From the NCBI GenBank assembly GCA_020860445.1, contig JAJBUH010000004.1, positions 1 to 41,798 on the forward strand: DNA of 41,798 nucleotides, read 5' to 3'. This DNA comes from Bacteroidales bacterium. GTDB taxonomy: Bacteria > Bacteroidota > Bacteroidia > Bacteroidales > Muribaculaceae. A program made the translations under genes and the position numbers. Within the stretch, counting starts at the first letter, position 1. Every line of letters starts with the position of its first letter. Below the pieces are notes generated by a model. The model made no database searches, was not told the origin of the DNA, and worked only from the letters and a program-made list of their open reading frames with translations. Positions 24,897 through 33,749 of this stretch are shown in pieces.

Positions 24897-26428
24897 GCTT
24901 TTATTCGATTAGAGGAGATTTTATTCAGTATCATACTGAGTTTGTCTTGGATGAAACCTTTTTCATTTCGGCTAAGGCAGAACACCCAAGTAAGGGTTGA
25001 GAAGATTGCCAGTCCTGATAAAGAAGTTGCCACCAGACTTACCCATAGGTTATCTATTATATGATGGAGATAAAGGGGGAGTGCAAAGCTAACCAATCCA
25101 CAGAGTGAAATAGGGGCCAACACTTTAGTCAAGTAATAATTGGCTGGGAAATCATTCTCTTTCTTAAGAATCCAAACACGGATGAATAATCCGAAGAATG
25201 AAATAGCTATCGATACCACAAAAGCCATGTACACTGGGGCTCCCAATCTGTACAAGAGCCAAGTAATACCAAAGATTAAAACGAACAGGAGGGATATAGC
25301 GAGTTGATAATTCTTTATCTTCCCCGATGCCTGATTTACATAAGCTATTGGACTATACAGAGCTGTTATCAACAAATCTATGATGACCAATTGGGTAAAT
25401 AGTACTGCTAATGGTGGAATATCAACCAACCAAAGCCCTATTATGAAATTGGCATTGAGAATCACGGGGAGCCCAATCACAAAAAGGAGGGCAAAGGAGA
25501 ATTTGGATGAGGTATACACAAGATTGTTCATGTACTCTATATCGCCTTTGCTGTAGGCCTTGACTATTGGAGGTCGAACAGCGGTCATGAAATTGAGTAC
25601 GAACTGGTTGACAGCCGCTTGTATTTGTACTGCGATTGCACGCGCAGCATTATATGCCGGTCCAAAGAAGATATTGATAAGGATGTTTACACCTTGGGTA
25701 CTAAACAGGTTAGTGATACAACCAAATATAACCCACCCAGAAAAAGCAAGCATCTCCTTGGCTAATTTTATGTCCTTGACTAAGCGGCATCGGCACTCTG
25801 GGAAATGGACAAAGGAATATATACAATACGCGGCATCAATGATAATGCTTACTCCTAAGAGTAGAATAGCGTATGTCTGTAATTTATCGTTTGCAAGGTT
25901 GATGAGAAAGGCGACAGCCAATTTCAGAGACACTTCTATGACCGAGATAATAGCGTAGGCCGACATTTGCTCATTCGATATTATCACCGCATGATAGGGA
26001 GTAATAATTATGCTGAGCACAAAGGTTATCACAGCGCAGTGATAAACCCATAAGGCGGCATTCAAGCCCGAAGCCGAGACATTCAATTTATTACATATAA
26101 ACCACAGACCTACGGTTTCGAGAAGGATGGCTGTTATGATGGCAATGGCTATGTGGATTGATAGGCTTACTGAGAACACTCTTTTCAACGATTCAAGCGT
26201 ACCTCGGCCCATCTCAAAGTTAAGGAATCTCTGAGTGCTGGTTGACATCGAGCTGTTGAAAAAGCCCAACATCGCCACTACCCCACCGACCACATTGAAT
26301 ATGCCATAGTCGTCAACGCCCAGTGCTTCAAGAATGATTCTTGAAGTAAAGAGCGTGACACCCATCACAAACAGCATCCTGATATACAGAAATGCCGTAT
26401 TCTTTGCTATGCGTTTATTGTCAGACAT
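24893..26428 (-). CDS. Wzx-type polysaccharide flippase (MOP/MATE superfamily)
   Basis: The 511-residue integral membrane protein has about twelve to fourteen hydrophobic helices, opening SDNKRIAKNTAFLYIRMLFV and GVDDYGIFNVVGGVVAMLGF, the typical Wzx N-terminus. It translocates the completed undecaprenyl-linked repeat unit to the periplasm. It is the first gene of the capsule operon in transcription order. The ATG (26426-26428) lies about 130 bases below a good promoter candidate and behind a leader hairpin. Its stop overlaps the PP-loop gene start. Confidence 0.94.
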   Translation of the reverse strand: MSDNKRIAKNTAFLYIRMLFVMGVTLFTSRIILEALGVDDYGIFNVVGGVVAMLGFFNSSMSTSTQRFLNFEMGRGTLESLKRVFSVSLSIHIAIAIITAILLETVGLWFICNKLNVSASGLNAALWVYHCAVITFVLSIIITPYHAVIISNEQMSAYAIISVIEVSLKLAVAFLINLANDKLQTYAILLLGVSIIIDAAYCIYSFVHFPECRCRLVKDIKLAKEMLAFSGWVIFGCITNLFSTQGVNILINIFFGPAYNAARAIAVQIQAAVNQFVLNFMTAVRPPIVKAYSKGDIEYMNNLVYTSSKFSFALLFVIGLPVILNANFIIGLWLVDIPPLAVLFTQLVIIDLLITALYSPIAYVNQASGKIKNYQLAISLLFVLIFGITWLLYRLGAPVYMAFVVSIAISFFGLFIRVWILKKENDFPANYYLTKVLAPISLCGLVSFALPLYLHHIIDNLWVSLVATSLSGLAIFSTLTWVFCLSRNEKGFIQDKLSMILNKISSNRIKA

Positions 26429-26488
26429 TAGGGAGAGTTAATGTTATGTATTGAGGTGATAATCGGAGAGTCATTTTTGTTTCCCTTT

Positions 26489-26546
26489 CGGTTTCGTTGA
26501 TTTTTGGGTGACCCACAGTCATCCAAAATCAACTACTGTAAAACCG
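26489..26546 (-). promoter_or_regulatory. Leader hairpin of the capsule operon
   Basis: Between promoter and wzx start the leader can fold. The inner stem is 26496-26507 against 26523-26533 (11 pairs with one bulged base) and the outer stem is CGGTTT (26489-26494) against AAACCG (26541-26546). There is no U-run, so it is not a plain terminator. It may be an attenuator, a protein-binding leader or an RNA stabiliser. Confidence 0.5.
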
Positions 26547-26560
26547 AATAGTATTCTTAT

Positions 26561-26590
26561 CAAATTTATGATTCCAATTTCCTTAGTCAA
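26561..26590 (-). promoter_or_regulatory. Putative promoter of the capsule operon
   Basis: On the minus strand TAAATTTG (26561-26568) matches the Bacteroidota -7 consensus TAnnTTTG. TTGAC (26586-26590) lies 17 bases upstream as a possible -33-region element, overlapping the stop of the preceding defence gene. It would start transcription about 120 bases before wzx. A separate promoter here would uncouple capsule expression from the defence genes upstream. Confidence 0.5.
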
Positions 26591-27243
26591 GGTTTTATTA
26601 AAGTCCATCGATCAACCTTATTATCAAGGATTTCGATAAACTTCTCTGGAGATAAAGAGCCATTCAAGCCTTTCTTAAACGTGCTTTCCGTGGATAGATG
26701 GGTATCAAGATGGTGCCTTGGGTGACGCTTGGAATGACCAGCCTTTTTGGCTTCCTCAAAACCTTTCTCATCGTCATCGTATCTTACATATCCCATGTCG
26801 TAAGTCATGAGTTTGTAAATGATATCATTCAAAACTTTAGAATCAACATCCTCCTGAAAGAGGATTAAAGCGTCTATGTCCCCTAATCCAAGAGTGGGGC
26901 CATCAAATTCACTTTCATTCAGTATAGACAAAATGTTGGAAAATAAAACTGAATCTACTACAACTTCATTAAAGCGAAACTCCAAAGGGTTAGAGACCTG
27001 AAATGGGATTGCAATGGAATAATATTTCATTCTACCTTTAAAGAAGAAAATCCTACACATCTTATCAACATAGATGGTAATCCGGTTTGGGAGAGCATTC
27101 CCATTTGGCGAGGGAGCTTGATACAACGCTGTCCTTAATGCTTCTATAAGTATCCGACAAAGCTCTATCCGAGATTGGATGAGATGCTCAGGAAACACAG
27201 TTGCCAATAGGACATCATCCATTTCAAAGTCTAATTTCTTCAT
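26587..27243 (-). CDS. Unrecognised 218-residue partner of the SF1 helicase, with HPRHHLD motif
   Basis: I cannot name a family. The ATG overlaps the helicase stop by one base (TAATG), so the two genes are a unit. The notable feature is a C-terminal motif, SKRHPRHHLDTHLSTESTFK (171-190), followed by KGL and a helical tail ending DRWTLIKP. The histidine cluster followed by LD and TFKxGL suggests a conserved active or metal site. The N-terminal two thirds alternate strands and helices (RITIYVDKMCRIFFFKGRMK). There is no membrane segment. It is possibly a nuclease or sensor subunit of a two-gene defence module, which is inference from the context of neighbouring defence-like genes. Confidence 0.75.
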   Translation of the reverse strand: MKKLDFEMDDVLLATVFPEHLIQSRIELCRILIEALRTALYQAPSPNGNALPNRITIYVDKMCRIFFFKGRMKYYSIAIPFQVSNPLEFRFNEVVVDSVLFSNILSILNESEFDGPTLGLGDIDALILFQEDVDSKVLNDIIYKLMTYDMGYVRYDDDEKGFEEAKKAGHSKRHPRHHLDTHLSTESTFKKGLNGSLSPEKFIEILDNKVDRWTLIKP

Positions 27244-29225
27244 TAGACGAAGTTTAAGTTGGCTTTAATGAATTCCTTGACCCTGTTGGGATTGTCAGGG
27301 GATAAAGTGGGTATCGCACTTACCATCCTTTTAAGCGTGTCTATCTTGCTGGCATCGGTTATGGCCAGTTCAACGAATATCTCTTCCAACAGCTCTCCTA
27401 TCGACTTGGGCTGCGCTTCGTCCTGAAATTCGAGCAGTTTCTGCTCTATCTCCCTTTTTTCTTCCTCTGTCGCATCCTTGAAAGTGACTGCATTGGTGTT
27501 GGTGATGTCATCAATTATCGGTTGATACTTTTCCTTATCTGCCGTCTCCTTAACCATCAAGAATGATTTCAAGAATGAACGGGTAAGCATTGTGTATAGG
27601 GTGTTGCGGTAAACCAGGTAATCTTGAATATGATCAGTAACACAGATGGCAAACGGGAACTCCAAACCTTTGACATGATTGTGGTTGGAAACATAGAGGG
27701 TGCCTTTTGACATTTTTCTCTTCTCATGGCCTCGAGTCACCTCCCATTTCAACTCTTTACGAATTGCCAATACTAAAGAGTCGATAAAGGTGTAAGTGGC
27801 TCGGCCATCATCCAAAAGCACTATCACCAAATCATCAGGCTTCAGATCATGGAAATCCCTTTGCAGCTCCCTAATCAAGGCAATGATGTCTTGTACCCCA
27901 TTGCGATCTCTGATTTCCACACTGGGGGTCTGGTCTATCCCGTCAGGACGGCTAACAGGATATCGAGAGAGTACTTTAATACCTTTTTTGGGGTTATGGA
28001 CCTTATATCCCATACGTTGCCAATCGGAATCCGCCAACCAATTGAATCGCTTTTTTTCATGCAAGCCCAAACCTATGCTATGAGCAAACATAAGAGTGCG
28101 TGGGTCGGTGCGATAGCAACGTTTCAGAGTGATGTCGATAGTCCTTGGATTTTCCTCATGGAGGTCATAGATACGCTGGAACACATCCCCTGCAGTATAA
28201 ACCTTTTCCTTGGTCACCATCTCACATACATCGAAAAAGACCTTTGGAAAATCCTGACTCTCATCGATAAGCATATAGTCTATACAGGGTTTTAAATTTT
28301 GCATCTTTGAGAGTTCCTCATGTAATTTTCCAAAAATAACTTCATAGTTTATGCCCGGACCGTACTGTGAGAAAGAGAGTTGGTAATTATGACATAGGAA
28401 ACTATAAAGGCCACTGTTAGGATTGCTATAAGACCCCCAAGCATGGGTTACCCACAAGCGTTCATTCCACTTTATTTGCTTCGACACCTGCATGGTGTCA
28501 AAAAAAGTTGGAATTCTTTCTCTCAACGTGTTGGCCAAAGCCACGTTGTGGCAAGTGAAAAAGATAGTAGAGTCATTGCTCTCAGAGTAAATCTTCCTTA
28601 GACGATGCAAAAGAAGTTCGGTCTTGCCAGTTCCCGAGAGGCCTTGTACAGAGATTATCTTATTATTCAGCTCGGAATATATGAATTTAGTCTGGTCAGC
28701 ATCAAACAGAACAATCTTCTTCTTGATTTTCTCAAGACAGCTCACAGGATTATCGACTCCGATGGCCTCAAGATCTTGGATGTTGTAAGTGATAAGGGAA
28801 ATCAAAATCTGACCAAATCTCTTTTGGTTGAAAGCCAAGCGGTTGCTCTCAAACAAATCTTCAAAGTCTACTCCAGCTGGGCCTTGGACATACTCGCCCA
28901 CATATTCACCTTTCCACTTCTTTGGGCGTCCGATGTAGTTTTGATAGTTGTGCTTGTTGGCAAGCGAGCCAACGTCAGTCAAGAAATCATCTTGGTATCC
29001 ATCAAAGTCTTCATCACTGTCGCCCAGATTAACGAATATGATTTTGTATCCTGGTCGAAGTATGACATAAGATTTCTCTACGTCTTCGTATTTGAAATCT
29101 GTGCCCAGCGGCTCACGTAGAAGATAAACCGCGTCTTCCTCTTTGTCGTTGAGGTAATCCACCAATCCCTTATAGAATGGCGATTCCTCCTTCAAATCAG
29201 TATGATTAAACAGATTGGGTTCCAT
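27243..29225 (-). CDS. UvrD-like superfamily 1 helicase with unknown N-terminal domain
   Basis: The 660-residue protein has an N-terminal ~170-residue region of unknown type, then an SF1 core. A Q-motif-like FDADQTKFIY lies at 174-183, Walker A GLSGTGKTELLLHRL at 195-209, Walker B MLIDESQDFP at 318-327 and motif III-like GDVFQRIY at 346-353. KRCYRTDPRTL (368-378), VKGLEFPFAI (518-527) and the arginine motif NTLYTMLTRS (541-550) complete it. It should use ATP to move on or unwind DNA or RNA. About 110 residues follow the core. Its partner is the HPRHHLD protein downstream. It is distinct from the 606-residue UvrD protein next to it, so two SF1 helicases lie side by side. Confidence 0.88.
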   Translation of the reverse strand: MEPNLFNHTDLKEESPFYKGLVDYLNDKEEDAVYLLREPLGTDFKYEDVEKSYVILRPGYKIIFVNLGDSDEDFDGYQDDFLTDVGSLANKHNYQNYIGRPKKWKGEYVGEYVQGPAGVDFEDLFESNRLAFNQKRFGQILISLITYNIQDLEAIGVDNPVSCLEKIKKKIVLFDADQTKFIYSELNNKIISVQGLSGTGKTELLLHRLRKIYSESNDSTIFFTCHNVALANTLRERIPTFFDTMQVSKQIKWNERLWVTHAWGSYSNPNSGLYSFLCHNYQLSFSQYGPGINYEVIFGKLHEELSKMQNLKPCIDYMLIDESQDFPKVFFDVCEMVTKEKVYTAGDVFQRIYDLHEENPRTIDITLKRCYRTDPRTLMFAHSIGLGLHEKKRFNWLADSDWQRMGYKVHNPKKGIKVLSRYPVSRPDGIDQTPSVEIRDRNGVQDIIALIRELQRDFHDLKPDDLVIVLLDDGRATYTFIDSLVLAIRKELKWEVTRGHEKRKMSKGTLYVSNHNHVKGLEFPFAICVTDHIQDYLVYRNTLYTMLTRSFLKSFLMVKETADKEKYQPIIDDITNTNAVTFKDATEEEKREIEQKLLEFQDEAQPKSIGELLEEIFVELAITDASKIDTLKRMVSAIPTLSPDNPNRVKEFIKANLNFV

Positions 29226-29352
29226 AAAACAAAATCATTCACTTAACAATTAAGTAAGGAAAAATTACATTACGCCATTGATTACCCGACCACATTTTTG
29301 GTAAGCTTAAACCTTTCACTTCTAATCAAATATGATGTTAGTCTCGAAGTGA

Positions 29353-31173
29353 TTAAGAGAAAATAATGACTTCATCTTCCTTAAACCACCCTTTTGATAT
29401 AGCAGTTTCTTTTAATCTCTCAACTTCTGTCGTATAAAATACGATAGCCAATGAGTGCATGGCTCGGGTACAGATTACATAAAACAAACGCAAGGTCCTA
29501 TCCAATACGGTTTCCTTCCCTTCAGCCATGTTTTTCTTATCAGTTTCGGATAAAGGATTAACCTCAAATAGTTTCTCATAACTAAAAAGAAAACCTTTGG
29601 CTTCCTTATCATCGATAAGGCACATCACTCTATCAAACTGTAAGCCTTTTACACCTTGATGGGTAGCATACTGTGTTAAGTCTTGGACGTAACGCAGATA
29701 TTCTTTAAGCTGCACATACTTAGACTTGATAGCTTCATTCCAAACATGATATTTTGAATCGCCTTCTTCCGTCAGCTCTGGCTTTTCAAATATCAACCGG
29801 AAAGAGTCAGGTAATTGGAAAAGGTCTGTTTTTTTGATGGTCCTTAGGATTCCTTCGATAGTTGTACCTTCATCATCTAATAGGCCCTTTATTTCTTTAA
29901 GAATACTATTACAAGCCTTCAAGGATTCCAAGTAATCCCCTTTGATTGATTCCTTTACAATTGGTGAATGCTTCTTAACAATGTTAGCTACTTTTACTCT
30001 TTGATTTTGCTTCATGGCCGCCTCTAAAGGCAGAATAATAGTTTTGAAGAATTCCAGCTCGGTGATATCACCACTATTGAGAGACATTTGATATTTTTTA
30101 TACTTCTTAAGAGAGTTGTAAAACTCAGAAAAGCCTAGTCTAACTGCGGCCATATCATGTTCTAATGTCAATATTTTGACATCCCCTTTCCATTTGACAT
30201 CATTAGCCTGATTGGACATATCCTCTCTAATTCTTTTTTCGATATCCTCCTTGTTTAAATCAGGATTACTAGAATCTACGATGTAGAATCTTACAGTGCC
30301 ATCTTCCTTGAAGGATAATGGAACTTGTGAGGCATTTTCTTGCAACCTCTCACTAAGTTTGTTTGCCAATTCAACAATTCTTTTATCAGAACGATAATTC
30401 ATGTGTTTGAAAGGCTTTTCCCAACCTTCTAGTGACAAGTTCTCCAAGCCCGCAATACCATCCATATAAATTCTCTGCTTGGTATCTCCTATTAATCCTA
30501 ATATGAAGTCCTTCGGATGATTTTCCTGTACTTTTAATAATGCCTCTAACAATGGGGCTTTGGTGTCCTGGCTTTCATCAATGAGTATAATAGGGAATTG
30601 CTGTACGAGTATGGTCTGTAATAAGGGCTTGTTCCTAATCAACTCAGAGGTGATTTCAATCACCTCTTGATGGCTCAAAGAATTTTTCTCCAGATTAGAG
30701 CCATTGGGATTATAGACAAAATGAGTGATATATTTGGCCTTTTCTACTTTCTCGCTTTGAATCTCTATGTCCGTAATCATTTTCTGATTAGGTCTCTTAG
30801 TGTTCTCCTTTTTAAGAATGGCTTGTTCCAATTTGGACTCTATTCTTTGAAGATAAGAAGCTTTTATGTCTTTCTGAAAAAGTGAAACTAAGGTCCAGCA
30901 AAAGGAGTGTAGTGTAGATATGGCGAACAATGGATTGTAGTCAACTCTCCTGTTTATTTCATCAGTCGCCGCATTGGTAAAAGTTATAACTGCGACTTTT
31001 TGGCCTCTCACTTTGAACTCTTGACCCCATATCTCATTAATGTGTTTGAGCAACCTTACCAACGACTCGGTTTTTCCTGACCCAGCACCGGCGTACAAGA
31101 AGAAACTCTTCCTGTTATCTTTGGTTATGCAGGATTTTAATAGGTCGTCGATTTGATAATCAAGATTTTCCAT
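29353..31173 (-). CDS. gajB: UvrD/Rep-family helicase, GajB-like (Gabija / class 2 OLD partner)
   Basis: The 606-residue SF1 helicase shows Walker A LYAGAGSGKTES (26-37), motif Ia VITFTNAATDEINRRV (62-77), STLHSFCW (86-93), Walker B ILIDESQDTK (196-205) and GDTKQRIY (229-236). NYRSDKRIVELAN lies at 259-271, with THQGVKGLQFDRVM and LYVICTRA toward the C-terminus. Its start overlaps the OLD-family ATPase/TOPRIM gene by 14 bases, the arrangement of Gabija GajA-GajB. In Gabija, GajB is thought to sense DNA ends or nucleotide depletion and assist the GajA nuclease complex. It is longer than the ~500 residues of characterised GajB, with an insertion between motifs (about 100-190), so it may belong to a related class 2 OLD system. 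Confidence 0.82.
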   Translation of the reverse strand: MENLDYQIDDLLKSCITKDNRKSFFLYAGAGSGKTESLVRLLKHINEIWGQEFKVRGQKVAVITFTNAATDEINRRVDYNPLFAISTLHSFCWTLVSLFQKDIKASYLQRIESKLEQAILKKENTKRPNQKMITDIEIQSEKVEKAKYITHFVYNPNGSNLEKNSLSHQEVIEITSELIRNKPLLQTILVQQFPIILIDESQDTKAPLLEALLKVQENHPKDFILGLIGDTKQRIYMDGIAGLENLSLEGWEKPFKHMNYRSDKRIVELANKLSERLQENASQVPLSFKEDGTVRFYIVDSSNPDLNKEDIEKRIREDMSNQANDVKWKGDVKILTLEHDMAAVRLGFSEFYNSLKKYKKYQMSLNSGDITELEFFKTIILPLEAAMKQNQRVKVANIVKKHSPIVKESIKGDYLESLKACNSILKEIKGLLDDEGTTIEGILRTIKKTDLFQLPDSFRLIFEKPELTEEGDSKYHVWNEAIKSKYVQLKEYLRYVQDLTQYATHQGVKGLQFDRVMCLIDDKEAKGFLFSYEKLFEVNPLSETDKKNMAEGKETVLDRTLRLFYVICTRAMHSLAIVFYTTEVERLKETAISKGWFKEDEVIIFS

Positions 31174-33367
31174 CTTTATTCTCTTTAAGATGTTCCACTT
31201 CAGGATCCAATTTGGTTTTAAGCCATACCAACCCCTCTTGGATATAATTAGGAGCTTTTAAATCATCGAACTTATCCATAGTCAAAAGATCTATGGCAAA
31301 TTCAGCCTTTACGCCTGTTTTTAAGGCATCCATTAGAGCCTCCTGGCATTTCAACAAAGTCTCCTTGGTGAAAGCCTCCTGGAATTTTTTAAGAAGTCCA
31401 TGAGTTCTTTCTCCTTTCTCCTCTTTAAACAACTCCTTGTTTGTCAATGCCAACGCATCTTCAAAAGTATATGGGCATGCCTTTTTCTTAGCATCTCCCT
31501 CTTTGTATACAATGGGAATTTCTATTTGGTATGCAACCCTGCAGTGTCCCTGTACCTCCTTTTTCTCTGAGGGCAATGCCAATAAATCATCTATTGAAGA
31601 AACATTCAACCATTTCTTAATAGTGTCATTGTTAGTTATTTGGTTGGCTTTCTTTTTGGGCAACACTTGCCCTTTCCCTGAAGATTCCTGAGCATCCAGA
31701 TCCGTTACTACCAATGTCTTGATGCCAAGCCGTTCAATCAAAGGCTTGAATCGATGGGCATGGCTGCCATTAATCTCTATAATGGAGAGATAGTAGGAAG
31801 ACAAACCAGCCGCCGCTAAGAATTTAGGGAACAGGATTCGCTCTGCGGCCCCTTCCACCATTATCACTGCATCAGCAAAGAAAATATTGCAGTGGGTTAG
31901 ATTGAGATATCTGGTAACGAATTTATTGGTCTCTTGATCCACGCCAAAGGTGTCTTTCAACTCCACGACTTGGCTTATGGGCAATCCATGTCCAGGTAGA
32001 AATTCACGCTTAAAGTACCTAAGTTTGTCAAATTTCACATCCTGCACGATATGGTTAGAATGAATGCTTACCACAAGCTGAGTTTCAAATCCTTTGTTCT
32101 TTTTCAAGAAATCGTTTTCAGTCAAATAATTGTAGGCTTTTGAAATGAAGACTTGCTGCACTTGAGCGTGTAGGTGAGCTTCTGGTTCTTCTATGAAGAC
32201 TATATGAAGCGGTTCTACGGGCTGTTCCTCATTGGAGCTCTTTGATCCTCCCTTAGTCCATTCATCTCTAAACTGAATCAACTTAAAGGTAATGGAGAGA
32301 AGATTAAGATAACCCAATCCGTTATAATTCTCTGGCAAGGTAAATTGTGCCTGAGTATGAGGTATGTTAAATTTTACCACCGAATCATGGGTAATGGCTT
32401 CGGATACTGTAAGGCTGGTCTCAAACTTCAACGATGGATTATCAAGGCCCGGATAGTTAATTTGGTGGAGTTCATGGAAAGCGGGAGCCAACGCATTTGA
32501 AATCGTCTGATTATAAGCCTCATTATTTTTCTGGGTGACCGAAAGTCTTTCCAAATCGCTTTCTGAGAATTCCTCGGATGTATCAAAATTTTTTGTAAAG
32601 TATTCCCGTAACTGCTGAGTCAGTCTTAAAGACTCTTTGCTATGGAGGTCGGTTGCATCATAAAAGCCTCTTTGTGCCTCAATGACATCTATTTTCACTA
32701 AATCCCTCAAAGGATTACCGTCCAGTATTTCATCCTCCGTGGGTTCTTTAGTTAGCCGATTTCCCTCCAGATTAGCTTCATCGAGAAGATAATATCTGAT
32801 TTCGAAATATTTCTTTATGTTGTCTTTGCGATCTATGAAATCTTTCAGGGTTTGAGGAAACAACCTCACGTCTTCATGCTTTCCTCTAGTTGATTCCTTT
32901 AGGTCTTTAGCTTTTTGATAAGCTGAAATGAAATCAACATACAGAGGCAGGTTCCCCTTATGGACTTTTGGCAAAAGCGCCAATCTTACTCCTACCCGTT
33001 TTATTTCTTCTGAATCCAGAGTAGGAATCAAGTTCCTTACCTTATAATACTCCGAACCCTCAACTCTAAACCAGAAATCCACACTGGGCATTATGGGATA
33101 CCAGTCTTCCACTTTAGGGGAGTTTTTCCTTGACCAATCTTCTGAAACCCAAAGCTGCCCCATTCCTTCAATAATGGGCCAATTTGTTACTGTCACCTCA
33201 TTAAGAGTGATATCACAGATGGGCTTAAGGAAGCCAATGATAGCGTTCATAGCCGATGTCTTGCCACTATTATTGGCTCCAACGAAAATAGTCTCTTTCT
33301 CACTGAAGGTAATAGTGCAATCCTGTAACCTTCGGTAATTCCTTATGTGAACGAAATCTAAAAGCAT
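31160..33367 (-). CDS. gajA: OLD-family ATPase-TOPRIM nuclease, GajA-like (Gabija / class 2 OLD)
   Basis: The 735-residue protein joins an ABC ATPase to a TOPRIM nuclease. Walker A is VGANNSGKTSAMNAI (29-43), the signature-like NGLGYLNLLSI is at 349-359, Walker B is IVFIEEPEAHLHAQ (389-402) and the switch histidine lies in VSIHSNHIV (433-441). TOPRIM residues follow: the glutamate of IMVEGAAER (502-510), the DxD of VVTDLDAQ (553-560), and AEFAIDLLT (688-696) near the end. GajA-type enzymes nick or cut phage DNA when ATP falls. It is about 150 residues longer than well-known GajA, mostly between Walker A and the signature. The helicase follows immediately, with a 14-base overlap. Confidence 0.88.
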   Translation of the reverse strand: MLLDFVHIRNYRRLQDCTITFSEKETIFVGANNSGKTSAMNAIIGFLKPICDITLNEVTVTNWPIIEGMGQLWVSEDWSRKNSPKVEDWYPIMPSVDFWFRVEGSEYYKVRNLIPTLDSEEIKRVGVRLALLPKVHKGNLPLYVDFISAYQKAKDLKESTRGKHEDVRLFPQTLKDFIDRKDNIKKYFEIRYYLLDEANLEGNRLTKEPTEDEILDGNPLRDLVKIDVIEAQRGFYDATDLHSKESLRLTQQLREYFTKNFDTSEEFSESDLERLSVTQKNNEAYNQTISNALAPAFHELHQINYPGLDNPSLKFETSLTVSEAITHDSVVKFNIPHTQAQFTLPENYNGLGYLNLLSITFKLIQFRDEWTKGGSKSSNEEQPVEPLHIVFIEEPEAHLHAQVQQVFISKAYNYLTENDFLKKNKGFETQLVVSIHSNHIVQDVKFDKLRYFKREFLPGHGLPISQVVELKDTFGVDQETNKFVTRYLNLTHCNIFFADAVIMVEGAAERILFPKFLAAAGLSSYYLSIIEINGSHAHRFKPLIERLGIKTLVVTDLDAQESSGKGQVLPKKKANQITNNDTIKKWLNVSSIDDLLALPSEKKEVQGHCRVAYQIEIPIVYKEGDAKKKACPYTFEDALALTNKELFKEEKGERTHGLLKKFQEAFTKETLLKCQEALMDALKTGVKAEFAIDLLTMDKFDDLKAPNYIQEGLVWLKTKLDPEVEHLKENKDGKS

Positions 33368-33749
33368 GAAGAATTATAATGGCTTAGATTTAACAACATC
33401 CTTTTATTTATTGGATTCATATCTATTGATATCCTCGACATTTAGCACCTGGACAATAAGCGGATGACACTTTCTATCCGCCAAGCTATGGCGTATGGCT
33501 CAGTCTTTGGGCCACTAAGGAGAACTCCGTTTAAGAGGCAATCTGAGGACTGGAGTGCCGTTGAAACCTGACCAAGATGGTCTATCTCTGGAACCACCAA
33601 CTGCAGGGTGGAGAGAAACAAGGCTTGGTCTAATCTCATCGGAACTTTAGGTTTCATTTTATTATCAGATGTCAACATTCATTTCGGGTTGCGTAGCTTT
33701 TTGTTTGACGGACCGATAAAGCCGATGCCTACGCGTGAAACATTTACCA
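33368..33749. other. Intergenic region between the OLD pair and the PRTase system
   Basis: These 382 bases contain one weak minus-strand ORF (33442-33678, 78 residues, ATG start). In the same frame just before it, after the stop of the membrane-protein gene, is a run reading VNVSRVGIGFIGPSNKKLRN then PK and TGA. A GCGGAT/ATCCGC hairpin lies at about 33459-33480. I see no recognisable gene, RNA family or transposon end. It could be a decayed gene or hold the promoter of the OLD pair. Confidence 0.5.
33442..33678 (-). CDS. Doubtful small ORF (78 aa), possibly a gene remnant
   Basis: The ATG start gives MLTSDNKMKPKVPMRLDQAL and an end of AIAWRIESVIRLLSRC. I recognise no family. The same frame upstream of its start (past a TGA) encodes a plausible protein-like run at about 33679-33747, so the pair may be a remnant of one longer gene broken by a stop. 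No ribosome-binding signal decides the case. Confidence 0.3.
   Translation of the reverse strand: MLTSDNKMKPKVPMRLDQALFLSTLQLVVPEIDHLGQVSTALQSSDCLLNGVLLSGPKTEPYAIAWRIESVIRLLSRC

Noticed and set aside
26429..26586. An upxY/upxZ-type capsule regulator before wzx
   Set aside because: The gap is only 158 bases and no NusG-like gene is seen at the head of the operon or elsewhere in the window.
33368..33749. Retron-type non-coding RNA
   Set aside because: Only a small hairpin is visible and no reverse transcriptase is encoded nearby.
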